Positions 34,034 to 42,226 of a DNA stretch of 64,000 bases are shown piece by piece. This DNA comes from Candidatus Eremiobacteraceae bacterium (GTDB lineage: Bacteria; Vulcanimicrobiota; Vulcanimicrobiia; Eremiobacterales; Eremiobacteraceae). A program made the position numbers and the translations under genes. The DNA lies in contig DASTCX010000025.1 of NCBI GenBank assembly GCA_035710745.1, forward strand, positions 186,001 through 250,000, in the 5' to 3' direction. Below the pieces are notes generated by a model, which did no database searches, was not told the DNA's origin, and was given only the letters and a program-made list of their open reading frames with translations. Within the stretch, counting starts at the first letter, position 1; every line of letters starts with the position of its first letter.

Positions 34034-34163
34034 GCGCTTGCCCCGAGAGTGTCGCTCTCGCGGGCACGCGGCTAATCGGGAAATATTTACCTTCCGCCGC
34101 TGTCTTCGACGGCTTTCGCCGTCTCAGAACACCCGCTTAGAGCGGCACCCTCGGGGCGTGCGC
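34034..34163. other. Candidate structured RNA or complex terminator between convergent genes
   Basis: The gap 34030-34265 has no gene. Arms at 34034-34047 and 34150-34163 can pair at 12 of 14 positions (13 with G-U on the plus strand). Inside is a three-part hairpin: 34096-34101 with 34141-34146, 34102-34107 with 34127-34132 (five of six), and 34108-34113 with 34118-34123. The last has a GAAA loop when read on the minus strand. A second hairpin (34039-34066) uses the same bases as the outer left arm, so the two folds exclude each other. Another perfect hairpin (GGCGCC-GAAA-GGCGCC) is at 34222-34237. There is no T tract, so a simple terminator is not obvious, and I do not recognise an RNA family. 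Confidence 0.35.
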
Positions 34164-34265
34164 TTGCTCATATAAGCCGCTGCCGGCGCACCCGCGAGGG
34201 GGCCAAAAGCGGGGCTTGTGAGGCGCCGAAAGGCGCCGAACAGAGCGGCGTAGGTGCGTCGGCGT

Positions 34266-35195
34266 CTATTTGTATGAGTGCAGGCCGCTGATCCAGATAT
34301 TGACGCCGAAATAGCAGAACAACACGACGCCGAATCCCGCGATCGACATCCACGCGAGACGCGTGCCGCGGAACGACGGGCGCGTGTGCAAGTGGAGGTA
34401 GGCGGCGTACCAGATCCAGCACGTCAGCGCCGCGAGTTCCTTCGGATCGTTCTGCCAGTAGCTGCCCCACGCGTCGTGCGCCCATAGCGATCCGAGAATG
34501 ATCCCGACAGTCAGCAATATCTCGCCGATGGCGATGACGCGATACGTGATGACCTCGAGCGCACCCGATGCCGGCACGAGGTCGAGCCAATCGAGCCACG
34601 CGGGGCGGGCCGCTGCGACGGCGGCCCCGACGGACTTCCCGGCCCCCGCGAGGGCACTGTCTTCGTCGTGCTTCTTCAATAGATAAAGGATGCTCGTGGA
34701 GAAACCGATGAGGAAGGCAGCATACGCGGCGAGCACGACGGGGACGTGGTAGTAGATCCAATAGTTGTTCTGCAGCGAGGGGACAAGCGGCTCGAGTCCC
34801 TTGTTCCACCCCTGACCGTAGGCGAGCAGCGCATCGGTGACCGAAAGGACGATCGGCCCGGCGAACCAGATATTGAATCGCCACCCGAAGATGAGGAAGA
34901 GCGCGACCGAGAGCAGCGCGACGACCGACAACGATCCGTAGAGGTCGTTCCACGGCACGTGGCCGCTGTATACCCAGCGGATGCCGAGGCTCGCCACCTG
35001 GCAACCGAGACCGGCGGCCGCTAGGATCGCGCCGCCGGCGGCGGTCGGGCGGTTGCGGAAGAACCAGTACGCGACAAACACGGCGGCCGCGAGCACGTAG
35101 AGAACGATCGCGACGTGATACCACGCCATGTATGCCGCGACGTGCGCGTCCGCGAGCCCTTGAGCGTTCGTGTTGTATTGCGAGTAATCAGGCAT
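34266..35195 (-). CDS. ccsB: Cytochrome c biogenesis protein CcsB/CcsA (heme handling)
   Basis: A 309-residue membrane protein of System II that carries heme across the membrane for attachment to apocytochrome c with Ccs1. It has about eight membrane segments. The tryptophan-rich heme motif is WGSYWQNDPKELAALTCW; the family usually has W-x-W-D-P-K-E, so the second Trp is Asn here. Conserved His residues (YYHVPVVLAAYA, AYLHLHTR) are present. The ATG at 35195 overlaps the ccs1 gene by eight bases. Confidence 0.92.
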   Translation of the reverse strand: MPDYSQYNTNAQGLADAHVAAYMAWYHVAIVLYVLAAAVFVAYWFFRNRPTAAGGAILAAAGLGCQVASLGIRWVYSGHVPWNDLYGSLSVVALLSVALFLIFGWRFNIWFAGPIVLSVTDALLAYGQGWNKGLEPLVPSLQNNYWIYYHVPVVLAAYAAFLIGFSTSILYLLKKHDEDSALAGAGKSVGAAVAAARPAWLDWLDLVPASGALEVITYRVIAIGEILLTVGIILGSLWAHDAWGSYWQNDPKELAALTCWIWYAAYLHLHTRPSFRGTRLAWMSIAGFGVVLFCYFGVNIWISGLHSYK

Positions 35196-36588
35196 ACGCC
35201 GTCTCCACCGCATCTTGCGCGGGTTCGTCATCGCCGGTCTCGAGCGTCCGCCCGAGCCCGTCGAGCAGTTGTTTGAATTCACCCTCGTAAATCGTGTTGC
35301 CCTTCGTCGTCGTCGCAGCGACGTCGACGACCGGCCCGCGCGCGTCGCGACGCGTCCGCACGTACAGCTTGATCGGAACGAAGAAGAGAGCCATGACGAA
35401 GCCCGTGACGAGCACCGCCGCGCCGAGTCCGACGAAGCCCTCACCCGGATCGCGACGATAGGTCAAGCCAGTCCACGCGATCGGCGGACGTGCCGTGAGA
35501 GAATAGCCGTCGCCGACGTCGACGGTCTTGCCGATGGGTACGAGAAGCGGCCGCGATGTCGTCGGCACGTTGTCGTGGATGACCCACATCGCGTACTCGT
35601 CGGTCTTCGGCAGCGGCACGCCGAGGGGGACCTGCGACGGATCCGATGGTCCGAGCAGCGTGACGTAGTCGATCTCGCGGCTCGTGCCCGGCAAGAACAC
35701 CTGATCGCCCGGCATGAGCCGCCCCGCGCCTGAGAGGCTGATAGGTTTGCCGTTGCGCGTCAGGTCGATGCGGCCGCCGAAGCCGTACGACGCCTGGTAG
35801 AAATAGACGCCCGACTTCGTCTGGAACGGATGGTTGACGATGATGTCGGTCTTGGTCGTCACACCGTCTTCGATGACGCCCACGTCGGACTCGAACTTCG
35901 ACGCTTGATAGAACGTGCCGCTCGGCGTCTCGACGGGCTGGAACGTGGCGGTGAACTTGTCGAGATGGACCGCGAGGCCCCGTTGCTGCTCTACCGCGGA
36001 CGTCGCGCCGTCGAAGATCTGCAGTTCGCCTTTGAAACCGGCGAGCCACCCGAGGAACACGCCGAATGCGATGATCGCGAACCCGAGGTGCGCGACGAGA
36101 ACGCCGTATCGCGCCCACTTATTCTTGTCGCCGAAGAGCCAGCGCGTACCGTCGACGTCGAGCGATCGTAACGCGAACCCGCGCTTACGTAAGAACTGCT
36201 CGGTTCGCTCGACGGTCGCGTCTCCGGCTCGCGACGGCGCGCTTCCGTGCAATCCGAACGCTTCGATCATCACCGCGCGATCCTTCGGAAAGCGCTTCGG
36301 GATGACGCGCCGGAAAGTGCACACGGTCATCGACACGAGCAAGAGCACGATGAGCGAGAAGTACGGGATCGAATGGAGCACGGTATCGAGATGGAGGCGC
36401 AAGATGAGATTCGCGACCGCAGCCGGATACATGTCGTAGTAGTGCTGCGGATCGTCGTTCTGGTCGACGATCGTGCCGATCGTCGTCATCACCGCCCAGA
36501 TCAGGAACACGACGACCGGAAAAAGCACGTTGCTCAAGACGTCGAGCAGCTCGTCGACGAACGTCCGCTTCGCAACGGCGGTCTTCAC
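35188..36588 (-). CDS. resB: Cytochrome c biogenesis protein Ccs1/ResB
   Basis: Partner of CcsB in System II. The 466-residue protein has transmembrane segments near residues 18-38, 75-92 and 165-185, a large extracytoplasmic domain (IFDGATSAVEQQRGLAVHL, GVYFYQASYGFGG) and a last membrane segment near 390-410 (VGLGAAVLVTGFVMALFFVPIKLYV). Order and topology fit ResB. It starts with GTG at 36588 in a GTGA overlap with the tatC stop. The C-terminal tail has no clear homology. Confidence 0.92.
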   Translation of the reverse strand: MKTAVAKRTFVDELLDVLSNVLFPVVVFLIWAVMTTIGTIVDQNDDPQHYYDMYPAAVANLILRLHLDTVLHSIPYFSLIVLLLVSMTVCTFRRVIPKRFPKDRAVMIEAFGLHGSAPSRAGDATVERTEQFLRKRGFALRSLDVDGTRWLFGDKNKWARYGVLVAHLGFAIIAFGVFLGWLAGFKGELQIFDGATSAVEQQRGLAVHLDKFTATFQPVETPSGTFYQASKFESDVGVIEDGVTTKTDIIVNHPFQTKSGVYFYQASYGFGGRIDLTRNGKPISLSGAGRLMPGDQVFLPGTSREIDYVTLLGPSDPSQVPLGVPLPKTDEYAMWVIHDNVPTTSRPLLVPIGKTVDVGDGYSLTARPPIAWTGLTYRRDPGEGFVGLGAAVLVTGFVMALFFVPIKLYVRTRRDARGPVVDVAATTTKGNTIYEGEFKQLLDGLGRTLETGDDEPAQDAVETAYA

Positions 36589-37367
36589 GCTATCCTCGGG
36601 AGCTTCGGCTGCGCGATGCGCACGACAGCGACGCTCAACACGTAGAGCGCGAGCAGCGGAAGTGCGAGCAGCGCCATCGTCATGGGGTTGCCGTCAGGCG
36701 CTGCTATGCCCGCGGCGATGAAGATGACGAGCGTCGCATGGCGCCATTTGTCGGTGAGCATCTTCGCGTTGATGATGCCGACGCTCGCGAGGATGGCCGC
36801 CAGGATCGGCAGCTGGAACATGACCGCGAATATCCCGAGCATGAGCGTGATGAAGCCGACCGTCGGCTCTAGTTGATACGTGTCGACGAGGCCGGCGGAT
36901 TGGTTGAGCTGCATGAGCGCGTGCAGCACGAACGGCAGGACGACGAAACCGCAGAAGGCGATGCCGGCGGCGGACATGAGAAACGAGAGCAGTACGTACA
37001 AGGGCACGCGCGTGCGCAAGCGTCGGTCGAGCGCCGGCGCGACGAAAGCATAGACCTCGTAGAGCACGACGGGCATCGCGACGACGACTCCGATGAGCAG
37101 CGACAGCTTGATGTAGACGCGGATCGTCTCCGCCGGCGAGAACACGTGCAGCTGGATGCCCGCGAGGAAATAGCGCTCGACAAACCCGAGGAACGCGGGC
37201 ATGAGTGGAAATGCGACGAGCGATGCGACGCCGACCGCGGCGATCGCGATGAGCAGGCGCGTTCGAAGCTCGGCGAGATGCTCGGTGAACGTCATCTCGA
37301 CATCGTCGCCCGGCGGGCGCAACGGAGGTGGCCCGGGCTTGGAGGGCGGCACGGTCGCGGTCGTCAT
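36585..37367 (-). CDS. tatC: Sec-independent protein translocase TatC
   Basis: The Tat receptor that binds twin-arginine signal peptides of folded proteins. The 260-residue protein has an N-terminal cytosolic stretch with MTFTEHLAELRTRLLIAI (usual F-x-x-H-L-x-E-L-R-x-R) and six hydrophobic segments, including LYEVYAFVAPAL (usual P-x-x-x-Y-Q-x-W-x-F-x-x-P-G-L) and FELPxLxxxL-like FQLPILAAIL. ATG at 37367. It is followed by ccs1 and preceded by tatA, so cofactor-bearing exported proteins and heme export are linked in one operon. Confidence 0.94.
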   Translation of the reverse strand: MTTATVPPSKPGPPPLRPPGDDVEMTFTEHLAELRTRLLIAIAAVGVASLVAFPLMPAFLGFVERYFLAGIQLHVFSPAETIRVYIKLSLLIGVVVAMPVVLYEVYAFVAPALDRRLRTRVPLYVLLSFLMSAAGIAFCGFVVLPFVLHALMQLNQSAGLVDTYQLEPTVGFITLMLGIFAVMFQLPILAAILASVGIINAKMLTDKWRHATLVIFIAAGIAAPDGNPMTMALLALPLLALYVLSVAVVRIAQPKLPRIA

Positions 37368-37399
37368 TTAAGCTCTAGGGCGGCTGGAGCAGCCGGCGT

Positions 37400-37633
37400 C
37401 TATTGCTGCGGCGGCTGTGAAGTCGGAGCGGCCGGCGGCGCCGCGGGCGGCTGAGTCTGGTCTTGGGGCGGCTGCGGCGCGTTTTGTCCGCGCGAACCCG
37501 CTTCGAATTCTTTTCTCGCCTCACCCATCGAGCGAGCGAGCTTCGGGATCTTGTCCGCGCCGAACAGCAAGACGCCGAGTCCCACGATGATTATGATGAT
37601 CGGAGCGTCGATGATGGCGAAAAATGGCGTCAT
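37400..37633 (-). CDS. tatA: Twin-arginine translocase subunit TatA/E
   Basis: A 77-residue pore subunit of the Tat system. One N-terminal membrane helix (about residues 7-24) is followed by the FGADKIPKLARSMGEARKEFEAG amphipathic helix with the FGxxKIPxLARxxG signature. The tail is rich in proline and glutamine. It lies 32 bases upstream of tatC. The helix has an Asp at residue 9 (IIDAP) where most TatA have Glu or Gln. Confidence 0.9.
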   Translation of the reverse strand: MTPFFAIIDAPIIIIIVGLGVLLFGADKIPKLARSMGEARKEFEAGSRGQNAPQPPQDQTQPPAAPPAAPTSQPPQQ

Positions 37634-37664
37634 GGCTGTTCTTCCCTTTCAGCGCCGCTGGAGC

Positions 37665-37685
37665 GCTCGACCTTCACGGTCGTCC
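37665..37685. repeat. Degenerate palindromic repeat, copy 11, at a gene end
   Basis: GCTCGACC-TTCAC-GGTCGTCC, with two mismatches in the arms relative to other copies. The stop codon of the polyprenyl synthase (37674-37676) lies in its loop, so the repeat supplies the last two residues and the stop. Confidence 0.75.
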
Positions 37686-38687
37686 GATTTCCGTCAACGA
37701 GCGCGCGAGCGCGGAGAGTTCGTCGCGCGCCTCGGACGGCGCGAGAGCGAGGAGGGCGGTCTCGGCGGCGCTCGCGTAGCGTTCGATCGACGCAGTCGTC
37801 AGCTCGACAGCTCGGCCGTTGCGGATCGCCTCGACGACCGCCGCGAGGTCGTTTTCAGCTTCGGGCGCACCCGCGTCGTCGTGCGCGAACAGCCTATCGA
37901 CCGCGGCGCGTACCGGCGGTCCGCCTGAACGTAGCGCGTTGATGAGCGGCAGCGTCACTTTCTTCTCGCGGAGGTCCGAACCGGCCGGTTTGCCGAGGGC
38001 GTTCTCATCGGCGATCGCGTCGAGCAGATCGTCGCGCACCTGGAACGCCATGCCGAACGACCAGCCGTATGCGCGCAGCGCCTTCACGCGCTGCATGTCG
38101 CGGACGTCGGCGCCGCCGTGCCCCCGCTTCGCCGCGACTGCGACGATGGCGCCGCATTCGGCGCACGCGGCGAACAGTTCGGCGGTCTTCTTGCCGATGA
38201 TCTCCGCGTACGCGGACTCGGGCAGATCTGCCTTCCCTTCCGCGCGCAGCTGGCGCACCTCGCCGTTGCAGATCTCGGCGAGCATCGCCGCGAGGATCGT
38301 CGGCACCGGCTGCGGATACGACTGGGTGACCTTCTTGAACACCCATGAAAAAAGATAGTCGCCGGCGAGAACCGAGAAGCGATTGCCGAACGCACGGTTC
38401 GTCGACCGCACGCCGCGCCGCACGTCTGCGTTGTCGACGACGTCATCGTGGATGAGCGTCGCGACGTGGATCATCTCCATGTATGCGGCGAGGACCGCAT
38501 CTTCGGTCGCGCCGGACTCGCACGCCCGGCTCGAGAGCATCGTGATGCGCGGCCGCAGATGCTTGCCGCCGGCATCGAGCATCTCTGCGACGGCAGCGGC
38601 GATGTGCGCGTTCTCCGCCGAGAGCTCCTCGCGGACGAATTCCTCGATGACCGTCGCGATCGTCGCACGCGCGCTCGTCTCGATCAC
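37674..38687 (-). CDS. Polyprenyl diphosphate synthase (octaprenyl/heptaprenyl type)
   Basis: Makes the long isoprenoid tail for menaquinone by adding isopentenyl units. The 337-residue protein shows GKHLRPRITML, the first Asp-rich motif LIHDDVVDNADVRRG (about 78-92), DYLFSWVF, GEVRQL, and the second motif FQVRDDLLDAIAD (about 215-227) with GSDLREKKVTLPLI. Start GTG at 38687 overlaps the menG stop. The 3' end is inside a degenerate palindromic repeat. The chain length cannot be told from sequence alone. Confidence 0.93.
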   Translation of the reverse strand: MIETSARATIATVIEEFVREELSAENAHIAAAVAEMLDAGGKHLRPRITMLSSRACESGATEDAVLAAYMEMIHVATLIHDDVVDNADVRRGVRSTNRAFGNRFSVLAGDYLFSWVFKKVTQSYPQPVPTILAAMLAEICNGEVRQLRAEGKADLPESAYAEIIGKKTAELFAACAECGAIVAVAAKRGHGGADVRDMQRVKALRAYGWSFGMAFQVRDDLLDAIADENALGKPAGSDLREKKVTLPLINALRSGGPPVRAAVDRLFAHDDAGAPEAENDLAAVVEAIRNGRAVELTTASIERYASAAETALLALAPSEARDELSALARSLTEIGRP

Positions 38688-39418
38688 GGTGCTACCGCTT
38701 CGGGCGCGCGTGCGGGCGGTGCGACCGGCGCTTTCGCTTTCGTGCCGACGTGCAGCGCCGCGACGCCGCCCATGAGCGGCACGAAGCGGACGGCAGCGAA
38801 CCCATTCGTTTCGAACAGCGCGGCGAGCGCGTCGGCGTCGGGAAAGTTGACGAGCGACTGCGGCAGGTAGCGATACGCGGCGGCATCGCCGCCGATGATG
38901 CGACCGATCAGCGGCACCATGCCGTAGAAGTACGCGTAGAACGCGCGCCGCATGAGCGGGTTGCGCGGCTTGCTCACTTCGAGGTTAACGAACGACGCAC
39001 CCGGCTTGAGGACGCGAGCGATCTCTCGCAGGCAAGCGCCGATGTCGACGACGTTGCGCATCGAAAAACCCATCGTCGCGCCGTCGAACGATGCGTCGGC
39101 GAAGGGCAGATGAAGGACGTCGCCCTCGTTGTACTCGACGTTCGTCGCACTCGTATGCGCGCGAGCGATCTCGAGCATCTGCGGCGTGAAGTCGACCCCG
39201 ATGACGCTGCCGGTGCTCGTTCGAGCCGCGAGATCTCGCGTCAACGCACCGGTGCCGCAGCAGAGGTCGATGAGGCGGGCGTCGCGAGAGATATCGAGGC
39301 ACGCGACCGCTTTGCGGCGCCAGACGGCGTCGATTCCGCCGGTCATCACCGTATTGACGAGGTCGTACCGACCGGCGATCCGCCCGAACATCTCGCGGAC
39401 GCCGCCGCCTTTGTCCAT
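38684..39418 (-). CDS. menG: Demethylmenaquinone / 2-polyprenyl-6-methoxyphenol methyltransferase
   Basis: Methylates the quinone ring in the last step of menaquinone synthesis. The 244-residue UbiE/MenG protein shows MFGRIAGRYDLVNTVMTGGID, the SAM motif LIDLCCGTGALTRDLA, GVDFTPQMLEIA, GDVLHLPFADASFD and MGFSMRNVVDI. It is coupled to the polyprenyl synthase. Because no ubiquinone-only genes are seen, menaquinone is the likely product. Confidence 0.94.
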   Translation of the reverse strand: MDKGGGVREMFGRIAGRYDLVNTVMTGGIDAVWRRKAVACLDISRDARLIDLCCGTGALTRDLAARTSTGSVIGVDFTPQMLEIARAHTSATNVEYNEGDVLHLPFADASFDGATMGFSMRNVVDIGACLREIARVLKPGASFVNLEVSKPRNPLMRRAFYAYFYGMVPLIGRIIGGDAAAYRYLPQSLVNFPDADALAALFETNGFAAVRFVPLMGGVAALHVGTKAKAPVAPPARAPEAVAP

Positions 39419-39517
39419 TCGTCACCAATTGGTGCGGCCTAAAGGCTATTCCTGGCGTTGAAAGGCCGGCCGCGCGCGGGTCGTAGACACGCGTCGCAGC
39501 GCGCGTGACTAGCGGGC

Positions 39518-40393
39518 ATGTCACGACTTTCAGTGCACATCGGCTCGGACGCGCGCGCTGTGTTATGCGAGGCGTTCGACAGCGCGCGGACGTCGATCGA
39601 TGCGGAATTCTACAGCATCGGCGACAGCGAGGTCGTCGCTCGACTCAACGATGCCGCACGACGCGGTGTCCGAGTGCGCGTCACGCTCGAAGGCGACACG
39701 CATCGCTATCGTGGGCCGCGGGCTGTCGAACCCGCAGATGCCGTCATCCGCGGCGCGCTCGACGATGAGATCGACGTCGTCATCTCGCGGCGGCCGCATG
39801 CGCTCGTCCATGGAAAGGCCGCTGTCGTCGATCACCGCATCGCATTCGTCGCGACCGCGAACGCGACGCCGACAGGCTTCGACGCGCCGGGCGAAGTCGC
39901 GATCGAGGATCGCGACCGCCTCGACGTGCGCGCGGTCTTGCGCGAGATCGACGATGCTGCGTCGGGCGATCCCGTTCATCCGCACTTGCGCGACGCGCTC
40001 CGGGTCCTCTTCGCTTCGCCGCGCGATCTTCGCGTCGCGAGCGAAGATCTCTCGGACTGGCGCACGGTCGCTTGGCTCGTCCACCGCGCGCATGCCGGCC
40101 GCCACGATCGCGTTCTCATCGGACAACCGGCATCACGCAGCGCCAGCGAGATGTTGAAGCGGCTGACCGGTGCCGGCGTCGACGTGCGCGCTCCGAGCGC
40201 AGGTTACATGCACGAGAAGCTCGTCGACGACGGCGAATGCACGTATGTCGGTTCGGCGAACCTCACCCGCAACGGTATCGACGAGTCGTACGAGGTCGGC
40301 GTGGTCGCCCCGCGCGGTGACTTCATCGACGGCGGGTCGTCGCTGCGCGCCGACTTCGATCGCCGCTGGTCTGGTGCCCAACGGATCGGCTGA
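39518..40393 (+). CDS. Phospholipase D-like (HKD) protein
   Basis: A 291-residue protein with two HxK motifs of the phospholipase D superfamily. The first is HALVHGKAAVVDHR (near residue 90), followed by ATANATPTG. The second is MHEKLVDDGECTYVGSANLTRNGIDESYEV near residue 230, which is complete with Asn and Glu. The superfamily includes lipid-acting enzymes, nucleases and tRNA 3'-end or DNA-repair proteins; no signal peptide is present, so it is cytoplasmic. It is divergent from menG and has no tight partner. Confidence 0.87.
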   Translation: MSRLSVHIGSDARAVLCEAFDSARTSIDAEFYSIGDSEVVARLNDAARRGVRVRVTLEGDTHRYRGPRAVEPADAVIRGALDDEIDVVISRRPHALVHGKAAVVDHRIAFVATANATPTGFDAPGEVAIEDRDRLDVRAVLREIDDAASGDPVHPHLRDALRVLFASPRDLRVASEDLSDWRTVAWLVHRAHAGRHDRVLIGQPASRSASEMLKRLTGAGVDVRAPSAGYMHEKLVDDGECTYVGSANLTRNGIDESYEVGVVAPRGDFIDGGSSLRADFDRRWSGAQRIG

Positions 40394-40437
40394 CTCTAAG
40401 AGGCGACTAGCGCCCCAACCCTTGAACGTACGCGGCG

Positions 40438-41316
40438 ATGGAGACGGTCGTCGAAGTCGAACATGCCTCAAAGCGTTTCGGCGCGACGCTCGCACTCGAT
40501 CGCGTCGACTTGCGGCTGAGCCGCGGCGAAGTCGTCGCGCTCCTCGGACCGAACGGCGCAGGCAAGACGACGCTCGTGTCGCTCGTACTCGGCTTGCGCA
40601 AGGCGAACGAAGGCTCGACGCGCACCTTCGGCATGGATCCGCGCGACCGGCGTGCGCGCTCGCGCACCGGCGTCATGCTTCAAGGATCGGGGCTGCCGAA
40701 CTTCCTTCGGGTCGGTGAAGTCGTCGATCTCTTCCGATCGTACTATCCGCATCCGATCGATCGCGCGAAAGCGCTCGAGATCGCCGGGCTTGCCGACAAA
40801 GCGACGGCCATGCTCGTGACGCTTTCCGGCGGTCAGCTGCAGCGGCTCTATTTCGCGCTCGCCGTCTGCGGCGATCCCGAAGCGCTCTTCTTGGACGAGC
40901 CGACCGTCGGTCTCGACGTGGAGGCGCGTCGGTCGTTCTGGGCGCATCTTCGACAATTCGTCTCGGGCGGCCGGACGCTGCTGCTGACGACGCACTACCT
41001 CGAAGAAGCGGACGCGATCGCCGACCGCATCGTCGTCATCAACGCCGGCCGCATCGTCGCGGATGCTTCGCCGGCGGCGCTCAAGTCGAGCGTGCGCAAC
41101 AAACGCGTCTCGTTCGAGACCGACGGCGTTCTCGACCTCCAAGGCCTGCCGATCGCCCGGGTCGTGTCGAGCGGACCGCGCGTCGAATTGGTCACGTCCG
41201 AACCCGAAGCGGTGCTAGGCAAGCTCTTCGCACGTGGGTGCGCCATCCGGAACCTCGAGGTCGCGGGCGCGACGCTCGAAGAGGCGGTCGTCGGCCTGAC
41301 CGCGCGGGGCCGATGA
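40438..41316 (+). CDS. ABC transporter ATP-binding protein (DrrA/CcmA-like)
   Basis: A 292-residue ATPase. Walker A is GPNGAGKTTLVSL (about 37-49), the signature is LSGGQLQRL, Walker B is EALFLDEPTVGLD and the switch His is in TTHYLEEADAIADR. The C-terminal stretch (SSVRNKRVSFETDG) is typical of drug or antibiotic exporters of the ABC-2 class. Its stop overlaps the permease start (ATGA). Substrate unknown. Confidence 0.93.
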   Translation: METVVEVEHASKRFGATLALDRVDLRLSRGEVVALLGPNGAGKTTLVSLVLGLRKANEGSTRTFGMDPRDRRARSRTGVMLQGSGLPNFLRVGEVVDLFRSYYPHPIDRAKALEIAGLADKATAMLVTLSGGQLQRLYFALAVCGDPEALFLDEPTVGLDVEARRSFWAHLRQFVSGGRTLLLTTHYLEEADAIADRIVVINAGRIVADASPAALKSSVRNKRVSFETDGVLDLQGLPIARVVSSGPRVELVTSEPEAVLGKLFARGCAIRNLEVAGATLEEAVVGLTARGR

Positions 41317-42098
41317 CGATGGCGGCGACGCGAGAGCTCGCGCCGATCGGTCAGATCACCGTCGCGCAGGCGCGATCTGAGTTCCTCCGCCTCATCCGCG
41401 TACCGGCTTTCAGCGTGCCGTCGATCATCTTCCCGATCATGTTCTACGCGCTGTTCGGGTTGCCGTTCGCGCACGAAATGGTGAACGGCGTGTCGATCGC
41501 CGTGTACGCGCTCGCATCGTTCGGCGCCTATTCCGTCATCAACGTCGCGATGTTCTCGTTCGGCATCACCGTCGCGAACGACCGCGGCGAGAAGACGACG
41601 GTCCTGATGCGAGCGACCCCGCTTCCGCCGATCGCCTATCTGGGCGGCAAAGCGATCGCGACCCTCGCCTTCGCAGCCATCGCCGTCGGCGCGCTGCTCG
41701 CATTCGGCGCGATCGCCGGCGGTATCCATCTCGCGGCAATCGCATGGCTGACGCTCGGCGTCCGTCTGCTGGCCGGCGTCTTCCCGTTCATCACGCTCGG
41801 GTTCGCGGTCGGATACCTCGCCGGGCCGACGTCTGCGGTGGCGATCCTTCAGATGATAAGTCTGCCGATGTCATTCGCCTCGGGACTCTTCATCCCGATC
41901 GGCGTGTTGCCGGCCTGGATCCGCACGATCGCGATCTACCTGCCCGCGTATCATTTCGGCGTGCTCGCGCGGTCGACGCTCGCTCCGCCGACCGAGCCGC
42001 TCGCGACGACCCTGGCCTGGCTCGCGGGCTACACCGTGGTGTTCTTATTTGTCGCGATCCGCGCGTACTATAGAGAAGAGACGAAGACGTTCGGCTAG
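41313..42098 (+). CDS. ABC-2 type transporter permease
   Basis: A 261-residue membrane protein with six hydrophobic segments and the ABC-2 look (SVPSIIFPIMFYALFGLPF, LMRATPLPPIAYLGGKAI, ISLPMSFASGLFIPIGVLPAWI). It works with the ATP-binding protein to export a small molecule, lipid or drug. Start ATG at 41313 in an ATGA overlap; an ATG at 41319 is an alternative. No regulator or accessory gene is adjacent. Confidence 0.92.
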   Translation: MTMAATRELAPIGQITVAQARSEFLRLIRVPAFSVPSIIFPIMFYALFGLPFAHEMVNGVSIAVYALASFGAYSVINVAMFSFGITVANDRGEKTTVLMRATPLPPIAYLGGKAIATLAFAAIAVGALLAFGAIAGGIHLAAIAWLTLGVRLLAGVFPFITLGFAVGYLAGPTSAVAILQMISLPMSFASGLFIPIGVLPAWIRTIAIYLPAYHFGVLARSTLAPPTEPLATTLAWLAGYTVVFLFVAIRAYYREETKTFG

Positions 42099-42120
42099 CC
42101 AGTCAACGCTAAAATGGAGC

Positions 42121-42192
42121 GGTCGACCTTCATGGTCGACCGCCGCGGTCTTACGATTGAAGGCCCGTCACCGGTCGAGCTAAAGCTCGACC
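42121..42192. repeat. Two palindromic repeats of different type (copies 12, 13)
   Basis: Copy 12 core at 42121-42141 (arms GGTCGACC / GGTCGACC with loop TTCAT), followed by GCCGCGGTC. Copy 13 core GGTCGAGCTAAAGCTCGACC at 42173-42192, followed by GCTACA. They lie between the convergent ABC permease and tatD genes and could end transcription from both sides. Nothing else is seen in the 128-base gap. Confidence 0.9.
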
Positions 42193-42226
42193 GCTACAAA
42201 AGCGCCTAGCCGAATTGATCGACGGC

